Assembly: GCA_900545525.1 (NCBI GenBank)
Contig: UQZX01000002.1
Span: 62,001 to 126,000, forward strand
From: an uncultured Prevotella sp.
GTDB taxonomy: Bacteria; Bacteroidota; Bacteroidia; Bacteroidales; Bacteroidaceae
Length of the DNA: 64,000 nucleotides
Direction: 5' to 3'
The position numbers and the translations under genes are program-made. The notes beneath the pieces are model-generated. The model did no database searches and was not told the origin of the DNA. It saw only the letters and a program-made list of their open reading frames with translations. Position 1 is the stretch's first letter. Every line of letters begins with the position of its first letter. Positions 41,814-51,234 of the stretch are shown in pieces.

Positions 41814-44357
41814 TTATCTTATCACTTTCTTTCCGTTATGGATATAGATGCCCTTCTGTGTAGGTTTCTCTATGCGCACACCGTTGAGGTTGTACCATGC
41901 ACCGTTGTCTGCATCTGCATCTGTTGTGATATTGCTGATGCCTGAAGCTGTGCGGTATGCCTCTTCTGCTGCCTTCAATGCAGCGAGTGCTGCATCTATT
42001 TCTTCCTGGAACTCAGCATTTGCAAGTGCAGTCTTGGCGTCATTGATTGCTTTGAGCAGTGTTGCACCTGGTGTACCTTCTTCTGTAGAAGCATTGCCGA
42101 GAAGCGTTGTAGCTGCTGTTATCTCGTTTTCAAGCTCTGCCTTGTTAAGCTCTCCAGCCTCGTATTCAACCAGCCAACGCGGGTCACCAGTCTTGAACTT
42201 AGCCTGCTGTGTAGACTTGCCGATGTGGAAGTCACCATTAGCAGCATCTGTGAATGCCGGGTTTGTGATGAGACTATTTGTTATAGGCTCTTCGCTGTCA
42301 CCTGTAGACTCTTCTGCACAGGTGTTTGTTATAATGCCGTCAACAGTGTAAAGGAATGTGTTACGGTCAATAGCCCATGTCGGGTTCTTGCCGTTCTGAC
42401 CTCCGTTAAGTCCTCTGACGAACTGTCCCTTTTTGCCGCAGTCAAGAACGATGTTGTCCTTTACTATGTACTCAAGCCATGTCTGGTTTGCCTGCCGGTG
42501 GTTGTTCACGTTCTTGTTGTAGGCAATGTTGTAGAGTGTAGAGTTGAGTATTGATATAGTCTGCTTCTTAAGTCCTGCGTCTGTTGCTTTCTGTCCGCCC
42601 TGTGAGCTGTACAGCGCGCCGGTGTGGTGCGGGTTTGCATAGATAGTAGACTTGTTGATGTCGAGTTTGGCTGTAATGCCTCCGCCATTGAAGTCGAACA
42701 CGGTCTTGTTTCCTCCGTTAACCTGTATGATGCTGTTTTCGCATGTGAGGTTGTTCATAAGATACTTAACACCGTTCGCATAGAAGAGCTGCTGTGTAAG
42801 TCCAGTAACCTTTACATCCTTTATCACAACGTCGTTGATAGGATAGAAGCCTGCTTCATTTGCCTCGACAGAAGGTGTCTTGGACATCAGGAGCATTGCA
42901 GATGTGAGTGCCGAAGCGTCTACTGTTGCGCCGTTACCGTTGATAACAACTGCTGCGGGTGCCTCGATAGAGCCGCTTACTGTGTATGCGCCTTCTGCTG
43001 CAAGGTTGATTGTTATGTCGCCGACTTTGTCTCCGCCATTTACAATAGTCTCTTTCTCTGCGTTTACAAGAGCTGTGATGTCAGTGCCTGTAGCTGCATC
43101 GATTGTGATAGGCTTAACCTCAGGTACACGTGTGATTGTGATGGGTTGGAACTGAATGTTGTCGTTGTATCTTCCGATAGCGCCGACCATGTCGTATGTC
43201 TTTCCTTCAACGGGTGCTTCCATTTCAAGATAGAACTGGTTGTATCCGGCAACAGTAGCCTCGCCTTTTGTTATTGTAAAGTTTCTTTTAGCGTCGGGTG
43301 TTGTATATGTAACACCTTTTATAGTAACGACCTTGTTGATGTTTTCTTCTGTTATGGCAGCAAGCTCCACAACATCATAAGTGATGTTGTCTGTTGTGCC
43401 TTCTACAGCTGTAATTTCAGTTTCAGCAACAACTTCAAAGAGCTTATTGTACATGGCTACAGATCCCTTCCAGTTTGGAGTGATATGCTTTCCTGCTTCT
43501 ATCGTTGTTGTTCCGTTGGCGTCAAAGAGCAGGCTGCTGCCTGTTGCGTCTTTGATGAATATGTAGTTTCGTGTTTTGTCATTTACGGTTACAGTTTGGT
43601 TGCTTACAACGACAGCCTCTCCTGTAAATACGAAAGGTGCTTTGTCACCAAGCTGGTTAAGCTCAGCTATCGTGGCAACGCTTGGTATAGCCTCGAACGT
43701 TTTCTTGGCAATACTGCTCTTGTCCTCTCCCTTGATGGCAATTGCCTGTATGGTTGTTGTTGCCTCGATGCTGAAAGGATTTGTGTATTGTGTGCTTTCA
43801 GCAGTAGGGGGGGTAACTCCGTCTGTTGTGTAATAGATAGTTGCGCCTTCGGTCTCGCATCCCATTGTTATCTCAGTCGAGCCGAAGAACGGGGTCGTGC
43901 CTGTGATGACAGGAGTTGCAACAGTTGCAGCCTCACCCGTTGTTATAGTCAATTTTTGGAAACGTCTGTTGCCTTTTGTTCCGCCAACGTTAAATGTTAC
44001 GGTTGTTGCTTTTCCTGTCCATGTACCGTCTGCGTATGTTCCGTCGTTAACTGTAATTTCATTGGTACCATCACTTGAGCCAAAGGTTATGGCAATACCG
44101 GTTATATCCTGACTGGAAGATACAGTCATTGTGCCGCCACCATATAAGCGTATAGATGTACCATTGGCAAAATATTTAGGGGTATTGTTGTTTGAACCTT
44201 TGTCAAAGGTAACAGTAATACCATCCTGCTCAACAGTTGTCATCACCTGTTGATCTGTAAAGTTCTTGGCTGTAAAGTCTATGGTGACTTCAGCAGCTGA
44301 CATCCCTCCTACCATACATAGTAGGAACGTCCAAAGCATTAGTAGCTTTTTTTTCAT
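41814..44357 (-). CDS. Large secreted multidomain protein with T9SS-like C-terminus
   Basis: This 847-residue protein starts MKKKLLMLWTFLLCMVGGMSA. Residues about 22-145 form a beta domain like the one ending the protein at 27984 (VTFDKGSNNNTPKYFANGTSIRLYGGGTMT). Residues about 155-225 resemble a chitobiase-type (CHB_HEX_C) module (TPFFGSTEITMGCETEGATIYYTTDGVTP). Residues about 230-410 hold an OB-like region (TGEAVVVSNQTVTVNDKTRNYIFI), and the middle has a right-handed beta-helix-like DUF4957 section (residues ~440-690). The end WYNLNGVRIEKPTQKGIYIH...GKKVIR resembles the exported-protein tails typical of Prevotella. Function unknown; it is likely on the cell surface. Confidence 0.8.
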   Translation of the reverse strand: MKKKLLMLWTFLLCMVGGMSAAEVTIDFTAKNFTDQQVMTTVEQDGITVTFDKGSNNNTPKYFANGTSIRLYGGGTMTVSSSQDITGIAITFGSSDGTNEITVNDGTYADGTWTGKATTVTFNVGGTKGNRRFQKLTITTGEAATVATPVITGTTPFFGSTEITMGCETEGATIYYTTDGVTPPTAESTQYTNPFSIEATTTIQAIAIKGEDKSSIAKKTFEAIPSVATIAELNQLGDKAPFVFTGEAVVVSNQTVTVNDKTRNYIFIKDATGSSLLFDANGTTTIEAGKHITPNWKGSVAMYNKLFEVVAETEITAVEGTTDNITYDVVELAAITEENINKVVTIKGVTYTTPDAKRNFTITKGEATVAGYNQFYLEMEAPVEGKTYDMVGAIGRYNDNIQFQPITITRVPEVKPITIDAATGTDITALVNAEKETIVNGGDKVGDITINLAAEGAYTVSGSIEAPAAVVINGNGATVDASALTSAMLLMSKTPSVEANEAGFYPINDVVIKDVKVTGLTQQLFYANGVKYLMNNLTCENSIIQVNGGNKTVFDFNGGGITAKLDINKSTIYANPHHTGALYSSQGGQKATDAGLKKQTISILNSTLYNIAYNKNVNNHRQANQTWLEYIVKDNIVLDCGKKGQFVRGLNGGQNGKNPTWAIDRNTFLYTVDGIITNTCAEESTGDSEEPITNSLITNPAFTDAANGDFHIGKSTQQAKFKTGDPRWLVEYEAGELNKAELENEITAATTLLGNASTEEGTPGATLLKAINDAKTALANAEFQEEIDAALAALKAAEEAYRTASGISNITTDADADNGAWYNLNGVRIEKPTQKGIYIHNGKKVIR

Positions 44358-44557
44358 AATGGTTAGTTTTTAGATTAATAATATATAATATAATGTATAT
44401 TCAGATGCAGTTTCCCGTAGTTGACAGTTTTATTGATTAGAACGCAGAATGTTTCCAAATGTAATCATTTCAGCTGTAAAAGCTGTTTGTTTAATTCTTT
44501 TTAACTAAAACATTGCGCATTCACTTTACTTATTGTCATGCTACTCCCATAGATATG

Positions 44558-44776
44558 CTATTCTGCACGTACGATTTCATTATATAAATCCACAGGACCG
44601 AGGTGCCACACCTTTGTTTCTTCCTGTTCCAACTTCTTATATATGTCTGACGAATAAACTTTCTTGATTGCATCAATCAGTTGCATATTTTCATTTTCCT
44701 GTATCATTCCTGCAAGCAGACTCACCTTGGACGGTAACAGCAAATACAGGTTTTGTTGGTTTATTTCTCCTGTCAT
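44558..44776 (-). CDS. Small conserved partner of the DUF3990 protein
   Basis: This 72-residue protein starts MTGEINQQNLYLLLPSKVSL. It is alpha-helical with a conserved-looking end (KKVYSSDIYKKLEQEETKVWHLGPVDLYNE). I do not recognise a Pfam family with confidence. The start overlaps the preceding stop by 4 bp (ATGA). Such proteins are often found in this position beside DUF3990. Confidence 0.7.
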   Translation of the reverse strand: MTGEINQQNLYLLLPSKVSLLAGMIQENENMQLIDAIKKVYSSDIYKKLEQEETKVWHLGPVDLYNEIVRAE

Positions 44777-45258
44777 ATTCTAACCTCCTCTGCTTTTATA
44801 AATCTCAGACTGCTGAGTGCCCGTTCCGTGTGGAACAAATATTGGTCTACAAGAGTATAAGTGCGCAATTCTGCAATGAGTGCCTGTTTGCTGATAATAT
44901 TACCTTCATATAGTGCGAAAGCCGTATAGACATGGTCGTTAGCCACAGGACCGTACACGATGTCATAGTCATGTGTAAAGCCTTTTTGCATTCGGTTTGC
45001 CATTACGAAGTCAACCCATTCTTCTGTCGGTGTAGAGAACGAAATCGTATTGTATGTTTGCATTGTCTGCGGGTCAAATTCATATATGTTGACATATCCC
45101 ACATCTACTTTGTTTTCACGTATTCTGCGCCTCACCCATTTTTCAGCTTGTGCGTGTGAGGTGGTGGCATAGAAGCCGTTTCCGTAGTCCAGTGTCCTGT
45201 CCGATAACCTTATTTCCGGTGCTGTTACCTGCTCGATACTCCCATGATATATCTTCAT
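44773..45258 (-). CDS. DUF3990 (ADP-ribosyltransferase-like) protein
   Basis: This 161-residue protein starts MKIYHGSIEQ and has the layout of DUF3990. IYHGSIEQV, DYGNGFYATTSHAQAEKWVRRR, VNIYEFDP, SFSTPTEEWVDFVMANR, DYDIVYGPVANDHVY and FHTERALSSLRFIKAEEV are all in family order. H5, Y30 and E79/E80 fit an H-Y-E-like ADP-ribosyltransferase triad, which suggests an enzymatic toxin; this is inference from fold and motif. It is held between two small genes by 4-bp overlaps at both ends. The start at 45258 is used because the coupling and the motif start there. Confidence 0.85.
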   Translation of the reverse strand: MKIYHGSIEQVTAPEIRLSDRTLDYGNGFYATTSHAQAEKWVRRRIRENKVDVGYVNIYEFDPQTMQTYNTISFSTPTEEWVDFVMANRMQKGFTHDYDIVYGPVANDHVYTAFALYEGNIISKQALIAELRTYTLVDQYLFHTERALSSLRFIKAEEVRI

Positions 45259-45488
45259 TTTGTGTTCTCCTTTTTTCTGATATCGATAAATTCGTCGATG
45301 TCTTCCATAATCCATTGGTGGCTCTGTGTATGGAGAACGTCAAAATGTTCCTCCAGATATTCAAGCACGCCATATTCGTCAAGTGTTCTCATTGCCTGTT
45401 CTCCGGTAAGACCTTTTGCATTCTTATACTGCTCTATGCAGAATGATATGAAGTAGGCGATATCTTGATGTTTTCTGTCCATATACAT
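45255..45488 (-). CDS. DUF3791 domain protein
   Basis: This 77-residue protein starts MYMDRKHQDIAYFISFCIEQ and matches DUF3791: IEQYKNAKGLTGEQAMRTLDEYGVLEYLEEHFDVLHTQSHQWIMEDIDEFIDIRK. The stop codon overlaps the next start by 4 bp (ATGA). DUF3791 usually sits next to DUF3990 and may be its partner or antidote; this is inference. A start at residue 3 is also possible. Confidence 0.85.
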   Translation of the reverse strand: MYMDRKHQDIAYFISFCIEQYKNAKGLTGEQAMRTLDEYGVLEYLEEHFDVLHTQSHQWIMEDIDEFIDIRKKENTK

Positions 45489-45524
45489 TTGATGTTTAAC
45501 GTTGGACTAATCTGCACTTCGTTG

Positions 45525-46820
45525 TTATATGTCCGTCTCCTCTTTCTTCCCGAAGCCCGGGTCTATCTTTATAAATGCCGATACGGCAAAGGTGACGGCG
45601 CAGAAGAGCATCACGATGATGAAGAAAGCACGGTATCCGACGATTTCCTGAAGATATCCCGAGAACAGTCCGGGTATCATCATGCTCAGTGCCATCAGTG
45701 CCGTGCACAGTGCGTAGTGCGATGTCTTGTGCTCGCCCTCGCTATAATATATAAGGTATAGCATGTATGCCGTGAAGCCGAAGCCGTATCCGAACTGCTC
45801 TATGAATACACATACGTTTATGATGAACAGGCTGGAGGGCAGGGCATAGCTCATGTATACATATACGATGTCGGGCAAGGTGATTGCGCATACCATGACC
45901 CACAGCCACCGCTTCAGACCGTCGCGCCCGGCAGCCATTCCGCCAAGTATTCCGCCCAGCGTAAGCCCGATGATGCCCACCGTGCCCTGGACGAAACCGT
46001 ATTCCTGCGGCGTAAGTCCCAGTCCGCCGCTGTTGGGGCTGCCCACGAGAAACAGCGACGACACCTTGACAAGCAGTCCTTCGGGCATGCGGTAGAGCAG
46101 CATGAAGAGAAAAGCCACCGTTGTCTCCCTTACAGGAAGTTTTGTGAAGAATGTTTTCACGCTGTTGCCCAGTCCGGCAAACAGTTCCCTGGCGCGTATC
46201 GTCTGCATGCCCCTGTCCTCCTTGGGACGGGGAAGGATGAAGCCGTGCCATATCCACAAGGCGATGAACAGTCCTGCAACGCCGTAGAACACAAGGCTCC
46301 ACGAGTATTTTATGCTGCCGCGGAACAACACCTGCAGGTTGCCCGCAATCATCACCAGTATGCCCTGTCCGAAGATTGTCGCAAAGCGGTAGAATGTGCT
46401 GCGTATGCCGACGAACCATGCCTGGCTGTGCCTGTCAAGACCGAGCATGTAGAAGCCGTCTGCCGCGATGTCGTGCGTGGCGCTGCTGAATGCCATCACC
46501 CAGAAGAAGAACAGCGTGCCCTGCAGCCATAGTCCGGTGGGTATGGTGAATGCCACGCCGCCGAAGGCGGCACCGATGAGCAGCTGCATCGTCACTATCC
46601 ACCAGCGTTTTGTCTTTACCACGTCTACCAGCGGGCTCCACAGCGGTTTTATAACCCACGGCAGATAGAGCCACGAGGTGTAGAATGTTATCTCTTTGTT
46701 TGACAGTCCCAGCTGTTTGTACAGTATCAGCGATACGGTCATCACGACAACGTATGGCAGACCCTCTGCGAAATACAGCGAGGGTATCCATGTCCACGGG
46801 GAGTTGCTTGTTCTTTTCAT
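45525..46820 (-). CDS. ampG: AmpG-family muropeptide permease (MFS)
   Basis: This 431-residue protein starts MKRTSNSPWTWIPSLYFAEG. It has about 12 membrane helices, and the motif WIPSLYFAEGLPYVVVMTVSLILYKQLG matches the AmpG start. FYTSWLYLPWVIKPLWSPLVD and ATHDIAADGFYML are typical of this group. It would import anhydro-muropeptides for cell-wall recycling. The start at 46820 avoids a basic repeat-encoded extension. The gene follows a GT2-DUF4922-SpoIID fusion on the same strand. Confidence 0.86.
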   Translation of the reverse strand: MKRTSNSPWTWIPSLYFAEGLPYVVVMTVSLILYKQLGLSNKEITFYTSWLYLPWVIKPLWSPLVDVVKTKRWWIVTMQLLIGAAFGGVAFTIPTGLWLQGTLFFFWVMAFSSATHDIAADGFYMLGLDRHSQAWFVGIRSTFYRFATIFGQGILVMIAGNLQVLFRGSIKYSWSLVFYGVAGLFIALWIWHGFILPRPKEDRGMQTIRARELFAGLGNSVKTFFTKLPVRETTVAFLFMLLYRMPEGLLVKVSSLFLVGSPNSGGLGLTPQEYGFVQGTVGIIGLTLGGILGGMAAGRDGLKRWLWVMVCAITLPDIVYVYMSYALPSSLFIINVCVFIEQFGYGFGFTAYMLYLIYYSEGEHKTSHYALCTALMALSMMIPGLFSGYLQEIVGYRAFFIIVMLFCAVTFAVSAFIKIDPGFGKKEETDI

Positions 46821-46891
46821 TGTCTTTTTATTGTTCTTTAAGGTCTTTAGGGGCTTTAAGGACTTTCGGGACATTAAGGTCTTTAAGGACT

Positions 46892-49800
46892 TTAACCGTA
46901 AATCCTTTTTATTTCCGCTCCGCGGTAATAGTGCAGGAGAATGTCGTCATACTTATATCCCTGTGCGCCCATTACTGCCGCGCCGATCTGACACAGTCCC
47001 ACGCCGTGCCCCCAGCCGGCTCCCTTGAGTATGAAGCGTTGCGGTATGCCGTCGAGTATGTCGTGTCTCTCAACCACAAAGGCGCTGCTGTAGAGATGGG
47101 ATGTGCTCAGCGTGCGGCGTATCTCCAGCTCCTTGCCAATGGTGAATGTACGTTTCGTGCCGACAATCTCCAGCCGGCTTATGCGCCCGCTGCACCCTCT
47201 TTCCTTGGGAATGAGGTCTGCTATGCAGCCCATGTCCGTCTTCAGCCTTGCGCTTATCAGCGCGGCAATCTCCTCCTGTGTATATTCCACCTGCCAGCGG
47301 TAGAAGTCGGCTGTCTCAAGGTCGTAGTCGTTGAGCACCTGCGACAGTATCTTTTCATCTTTGGTGTTGCAGAACGCATCGGGGCTGCCGCATATCCACT
47401 CACGGCATTCCTCCCCGCTCATGCCCCTGCCTGCGGGCACCCCCGTATCAGGCAGCGATGCGGCGTTGTCGTGCACCGACACGAGATACGGCTTGTCCTT
47501 GTCTTCCCAGCAGTAGCGGTATTCCTCCGTTATGCCGCCGCAGCATTTGCTGAACCGTGCGTCGCATATCTCGTTGCCCGTCATGAGTATCTGTCCGCGC
47601 GTAGCCCTTACCGCCTCCTCCACATGCCTGTTCGTCGCCTTCGTTATGCCCTGATAGCGCTGGCAGTGGTCGTCGGCACATACATCGAATATGGTATGGT
47701 CGTCGCGGTCGTACCAGCGTATCATCTCGTCGTCTTTCTTTATGAACGAGAAGAAGCCGTTGCCTCCCGCCTGCTGCTGCCTGCGCCTGTCCATCTGTGC
47801 CAGCAGCCAGCTGCGCGATATCACGGCATGTGCCTTCAGGAACTCCGGCGACGACGTGGCTTTCATCTCGCTCGATATAACGCTGATGAGATAGTCTTCC
47901 ACCGGAAGCTTGTTTATTGCGCATATCCTGTCAGCCTCCACCACCAGTGCCAGCTCGCCCCTGAACGTCTGTTTCTCCTTTCTCTCCCAGTGGAAGTTGA
48001 CGCCTATGGTGACATCGCAGAGCGAGAACGAAGAGCCCGGTCCGCCAGGAATGAAGTGAAGCTCGCGGTAACGGTTGCCGCGCCACAGTATGCCCCCTTC
48101 TGAAAACTCCACTGTCTGTGCGCCCGTCACGGTTTCGTCCTTTGCTGTATATGCCCCGTTGAGCGAGAAGTGTATGCTTCCGGCACTTACTATGCCGACG
48201 CTTACGCACGGCTCCTTTATCTCCTTTGCCGTGAAGCGCGGTGACATGGTGTCGGGCATGCTTTCCTTTATGCGCCTTACCACCGCGCCGGTCTCCTCCT
48301 TTCCGAGGCTCACCTCGCGCAGTATGCCCACGGCTTCGTCTGCCGTCATGCTGTCGAAGTCGGCGCGCCGCGGCGTTATTATCAGTCCTGCCATGTCAAG
48401 CGCTCCCGGACTTACGAGTATCTGCCTGCCGTCTGTTGCCGAATAGCATGCCGGGCGGTGCCTGCGCCGCGGGAAGACAACCGTCAGCACCTCGCCGTCG
48501 TTGCGCCATGCCACGATGTTCATCATCGGTTCCGGATGTCCGCCGCCTGCCGGCAGCGCGTTGTATATTGTCCTGAACAGGCGTTCGCCGCCTTCTGCCG
48601 TACGGCTCTGTATGAGCAGTGCCGGACAGTGCCAGTCTGTTATGAGCGATATTCTGTCGCCGTTGTCTGTTGAAGCCACCGCCGTGAGGTTGCGTGCCAG
48701 CCGCTGCCAGCCCGTCTGCAGGGGCAGGACGCCGCTTGTACCCGCCTGAAAGTGCATGTGGTCGGGTGCCGAAGCCCCGCATTCGGGTCCGTTGTAGAAC
48801 ACCGTAAGCCCGGGATACATGTCCAGTATGCGCCTTATCTCGCCGTAGCTTCCGTCTATCCGTTGCGGACGGTGCGTGCGTGCCGGGATTGTGAAGTGTT
48901 GCGGAAGAATGGGATACGGGTTGACAAGCAGGTCGAAACCGCCGTCGATGTGCTTTACAATCTGCTCTGCCGGACGGTTTGCCTTGCAGAGGAAACACGG
49001 TCTGCCGCCTATTGACGCCTTGTCTGTGCGTGCCCCTGTGGAAACGATGCGTGCGGGGTTGAACTGCAGCTTGAGGTCCATGCTGCTGTCGCTGCACGGC
49101 ACCGGCTCCCTTGTCAGCACGCCGTCGAGAGAGCGGAAGCGCATCCTTGCCTCCTGCCACGTGTCCATCTGGCGGCAGAAGAACCTGTTGAGAGGGCTGT
49201 CTTCCTGTACGTCTCCGCTGCCCTTCCTTATGCGCCGGCGCGCCATTATCTCCATTGTGCGCAGCCTGTCCTTGTATACGTTGTTGGCATTCACCCTTTC
49301 CGTGCTCAGCGCCGCGTCGCTGTTTCCCGTCCACCGGCGGCACAGGTAAAGCTCGTCGTATATCCTGCCTATCCTGTACTTGCGGCAGAAAGCCAGTCCC
49401 ATGGCATAGTCCTCGCCGTAGCTTGTGTTCGGAAACTGTATCTGCCGCAGGAGCGGTGTGAAGAAAGCCCGTGGCGCGCCAAGCCCGTTTATGCGCAGCG
49501 CGTTGTTGCAGCCGTTGTCATCGGTCCACTCGCGGTGGGCGATAAGTCCCGGCGGCAGCGTGTTGAGGTCGAAGTCGCACATCCTGTAGCTTCCCACTAT
49601 CATTGCCGCCTGCTGCTTGTAGAAGGCGTCGACGATGCGCTGCAGCGTTGCGGGCGACGAATAGAGGTCGTCGCTGTCCAGCTGTACGGCGAACCGGCCG
49701 CACCGGCTGTCGTTGACGGCAACATTCCAGCATCCACCTATGCCGAGGTCTGTGCGCTGCGGTATGATGTGTATCAGTTGCGGGGCGTCTTTCCTGTCAG

Positions 49801-50722
49801 CCGCCGCTTCCTGCGTCTCCTCCACGAGCCGGCGGAGCAGTTCCGTTGTGCCGTCGGTGGAGTGGTTGTCCACGACAATCACGTTGAAGGCAAACGCCGT
49901 CTGCTGCGACACGGCGCTCCTTACGGCGTCGGCTATGGTCTTCTCCCGGTTGCGCACGGGGATTATCACCGAAGCCTCGCAGCCGAACTCCTGTTCGCCG
50001 AAGTCGGGCGCATGATACGCCGACGTGTCCACCAGCGCATCTATTGCCGCCAGATGCTCCGTCGCGGCATGTTCCATTTCTGTCTGCACATCCCTGTTTG
50101 CCGGGTTTACATAGTCAAACTGCTTCACTCCGCTTGCCCTGAGGTCTCTTTCCTCCTCGGTGTAGAGATGCTCGTCGATGTGGAACAGGCTGCCGCGGCG
50201 GCTCAGGAACAGCCGCATGCCGTACCACCCCGCATATTTGTATGCGGCATCGTGCGTGCCGGCAAACTCGCGCATGAGACGGGCGTTGATGAGGACGAGG
50301 CTTCCGAAGTCGAAGTCGTCGCGTATGCTTCCCTCCTGATAGTCGGTCACGGGGTGGCTGACGGTGCGTCCGCCCTCAACGGAATATCTGTCGCTGTATA
50401 CCATGGCGGCACCTGTCTCGGCTGCCGCGCGCATCATCCGCTCCACGGCATACATGCCGAACGTCAGGGGCGTGTCCTTAAGCAACAGCAGCGCATAGTC
50501 CGCATCAGCGCGCATGGCAATTGCGCGCATCGTTGCAGACGAGAACATGCTGTCGGCGATGATATATTCACAGTCTGCGGGCGCGGGGTTGCCGTTGGCA
50601 AATTCTTCCGACACCAGCAGGTATATATTGCGTACGAGCCTGCATCCGCGCAGCTGTACTGTCATTGTTTCGGCGGCATGCAGGTCGTTGCACGGCATGA
50701 AACAATCTGTCTTTATTTTCAT
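46892..50722 (-). CDS. Three-domain fusion: GT2 - DUF4922 - SpoIID/LytB
   Basis: This 1,276-residue protein is a long single frame. Residues 1-245 resemble a degenerate glycosyltransferase-like region. Residues about 248-500 form a GT2 domain with EASVIIPVRNREKTIADAV, VVDNHSTDGTTELL and QLDSDDLYS. Residues about 555-840 resemble DUF4922 with C576-x2-C579 and an HIT/GalT-like H655-x-H657-x-Q659 site (APDHMHFQAG). Residues about 870-1276 form a SpoIID/LytB domain with AINKLPVEDYLISVISSEM, AVISRSWLLA, CCGGITEEYRYCW and AGWGHGVGLCQIGA. It may make or modify a cell-wall-linked glycan. No frameshift or internal stop splits the parts. Confidence 0.85.
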   Translation of the reverse strand: MKIKTDCFMPCNDLHAAETMTVQLRGCRLVRNIYLLVSEEFANGNPAPADCEYIIADSMFSSATMRAIAMRADADYALLLLKDTPLTFGMYAVERMMRAAAETGAAMVYSDRYSVEGGRTVSHPVTDYQEGSIRDDFDFGSLVLINARLMREFAGTHDAAYKYAGWYGMRLFLSRRGSLFHIDEHLYTEEERDLRASGVKQFDYVNPANRDVQTEMEHAATEHLAAIDALVDTSAYHAPDFGEQEFGCEASVIIPVRNREKTIADAVRSAVSQQTAFAFNVIVVDNHSTDGTTELLRRLVEETQEAAADRKDAPQLIHIIPQRTDLGIGGCWNVAVNDSRCGRFAVQLDSDDLYSSPATLQRIVDAFYKQQAAMIVGSYRMCDFDLNTLPPGLIAHREWTDDNGCNNALRINGLGAPRAFFTPLLRQIQFPNTSYGEDYAMGLAFCRKYRIGRIYDELYLCRRWTGNSDAALSTERVNANNVYKDRLRTMEIMARRRIRKGSGDVQEDSPLNRFFCRQMDTWQEARMRFRSLDGVLTREPVPCSDSSMDLKLQFNPARIVSTGARTDKASIGGRPCFLCKANRPAEQIVKHIDGGFDLLVNPYPILPQHFTIPARTHRPQRIDGSYGEIRRILDMYPGLTVFYNGPECGASAPDHMHFQAGTSGVLPLQTGWQRLARNLTAVASTDNGDRISLITDWHCPALLIQSRTAEGGERLFRTIYNALPAGGGHPEPMMNIVAWRNDGEVLTVVFPRRRHRPACYSATDGRQILVSPGALDMAGLIITPRRADFDSMTADEAVGILREVSLGKEETGAVVRRIKESMPDTMSPRFTAKEIKEPCVSVGIVSAGSIHFSLNGAYTAKDETVTGAQTVEFSEGGILWRGNRYRELHFIPGGPGSSFSLCDVTIGVNFHWERKEKQTFRGELALVVEADRICAINKLPVEDYLISVISSEMKATSSPEFLKAHAVISRSWLLAQMDRRRQQQAGGNGFFSFIKKDDEMIRWYDRDDHTIFDVCADDHCQRYQGITKATNRHVEEAVRATRGQILMTGNEICDARFSKCCGGITEEYRYCWEDKDKPYLVSVHDNAASLPDTGVPAGRGMSGEECREWICGSPDAFCNTKDEKILSQVLNDYDLETADFYRWQVEYTQEEIAALISARLKTDMGCIADLIPKERGCSGRISRLEIVGTKRTFTIGKELEIRRTLSTSHLYSSAFVVERHDILDGIPQRFILKGAGWGHGVGLCQIGAAVMGAQGYKYDDILLHYYRGAEIKRIYG

Positions 50723-50752
50723 CTGAGTCTATAAGATTGAGTTAACAGTCTA

Positions 50753-50760
50753 CAAAGATA
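50753..50760 (-). promoter_or_regulatory. -7 box of the fusion gene
   Basis: TATCTTTG on the minus strand, 30 nt before the start at 50722. The GAATGAA repeat copy at 50768-50812 lies just upstream. Confidence 0.65.
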
Positions 50761-50876
50761 ATATTTAAAATGAAGAATGAAGAATGAAGAATGAAGAATT
50801 TGCTGCCGCTGCAGGGGCATTGTATTGGTATGGGGCGGTGTGCTTGTTTTTTCTTATATTATAAAGCTTCGTTCGT

Positions 50877-51027
50877 GAGGATGTGTCAAAATTCAACTCA
50901 TCCCACCAGTAGGGACATATTCTTGTATTTGTCCGTTTGTAACATCCTGATATCCAATGGCTGTTTGGCGGACAAATACAAGAATATGTCCCTACTGGTT
51001 GCTGTATGAGGATTTTGACACATCCTC
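50877..51027. repeat. Nested inverted repeat of 151 bp
   Basis: Outer arms are 50877-50892 and 51012-51027 (16 bp). Inner arms are 50905-50935 and 50969-50999, 31 bp and exactly complementary (ACCAGTAGGGACATATTC...). The two nested stems enclose a 33-nt loop. Nothing codes here. Confidence 0.9.
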
Positions 51028-51234
51028 ATGAAATGAAAAAAACGGAGATATGCGTGGTGACACAATGACATGTATATCGCCGGAAAGATGACATTGTGAT
51101 TTTGAAGAAGTGCCGCGTTTTTTCTCAAACTACGTATGCAGGAATGCCGCGGAGGCTCTATGGGAACCAAAAACACGTGCGAAAAGATAATTTGGTACGT
51201 ATATTTTTTTTTCTGAAGACCGTCTTTTTGGGTG

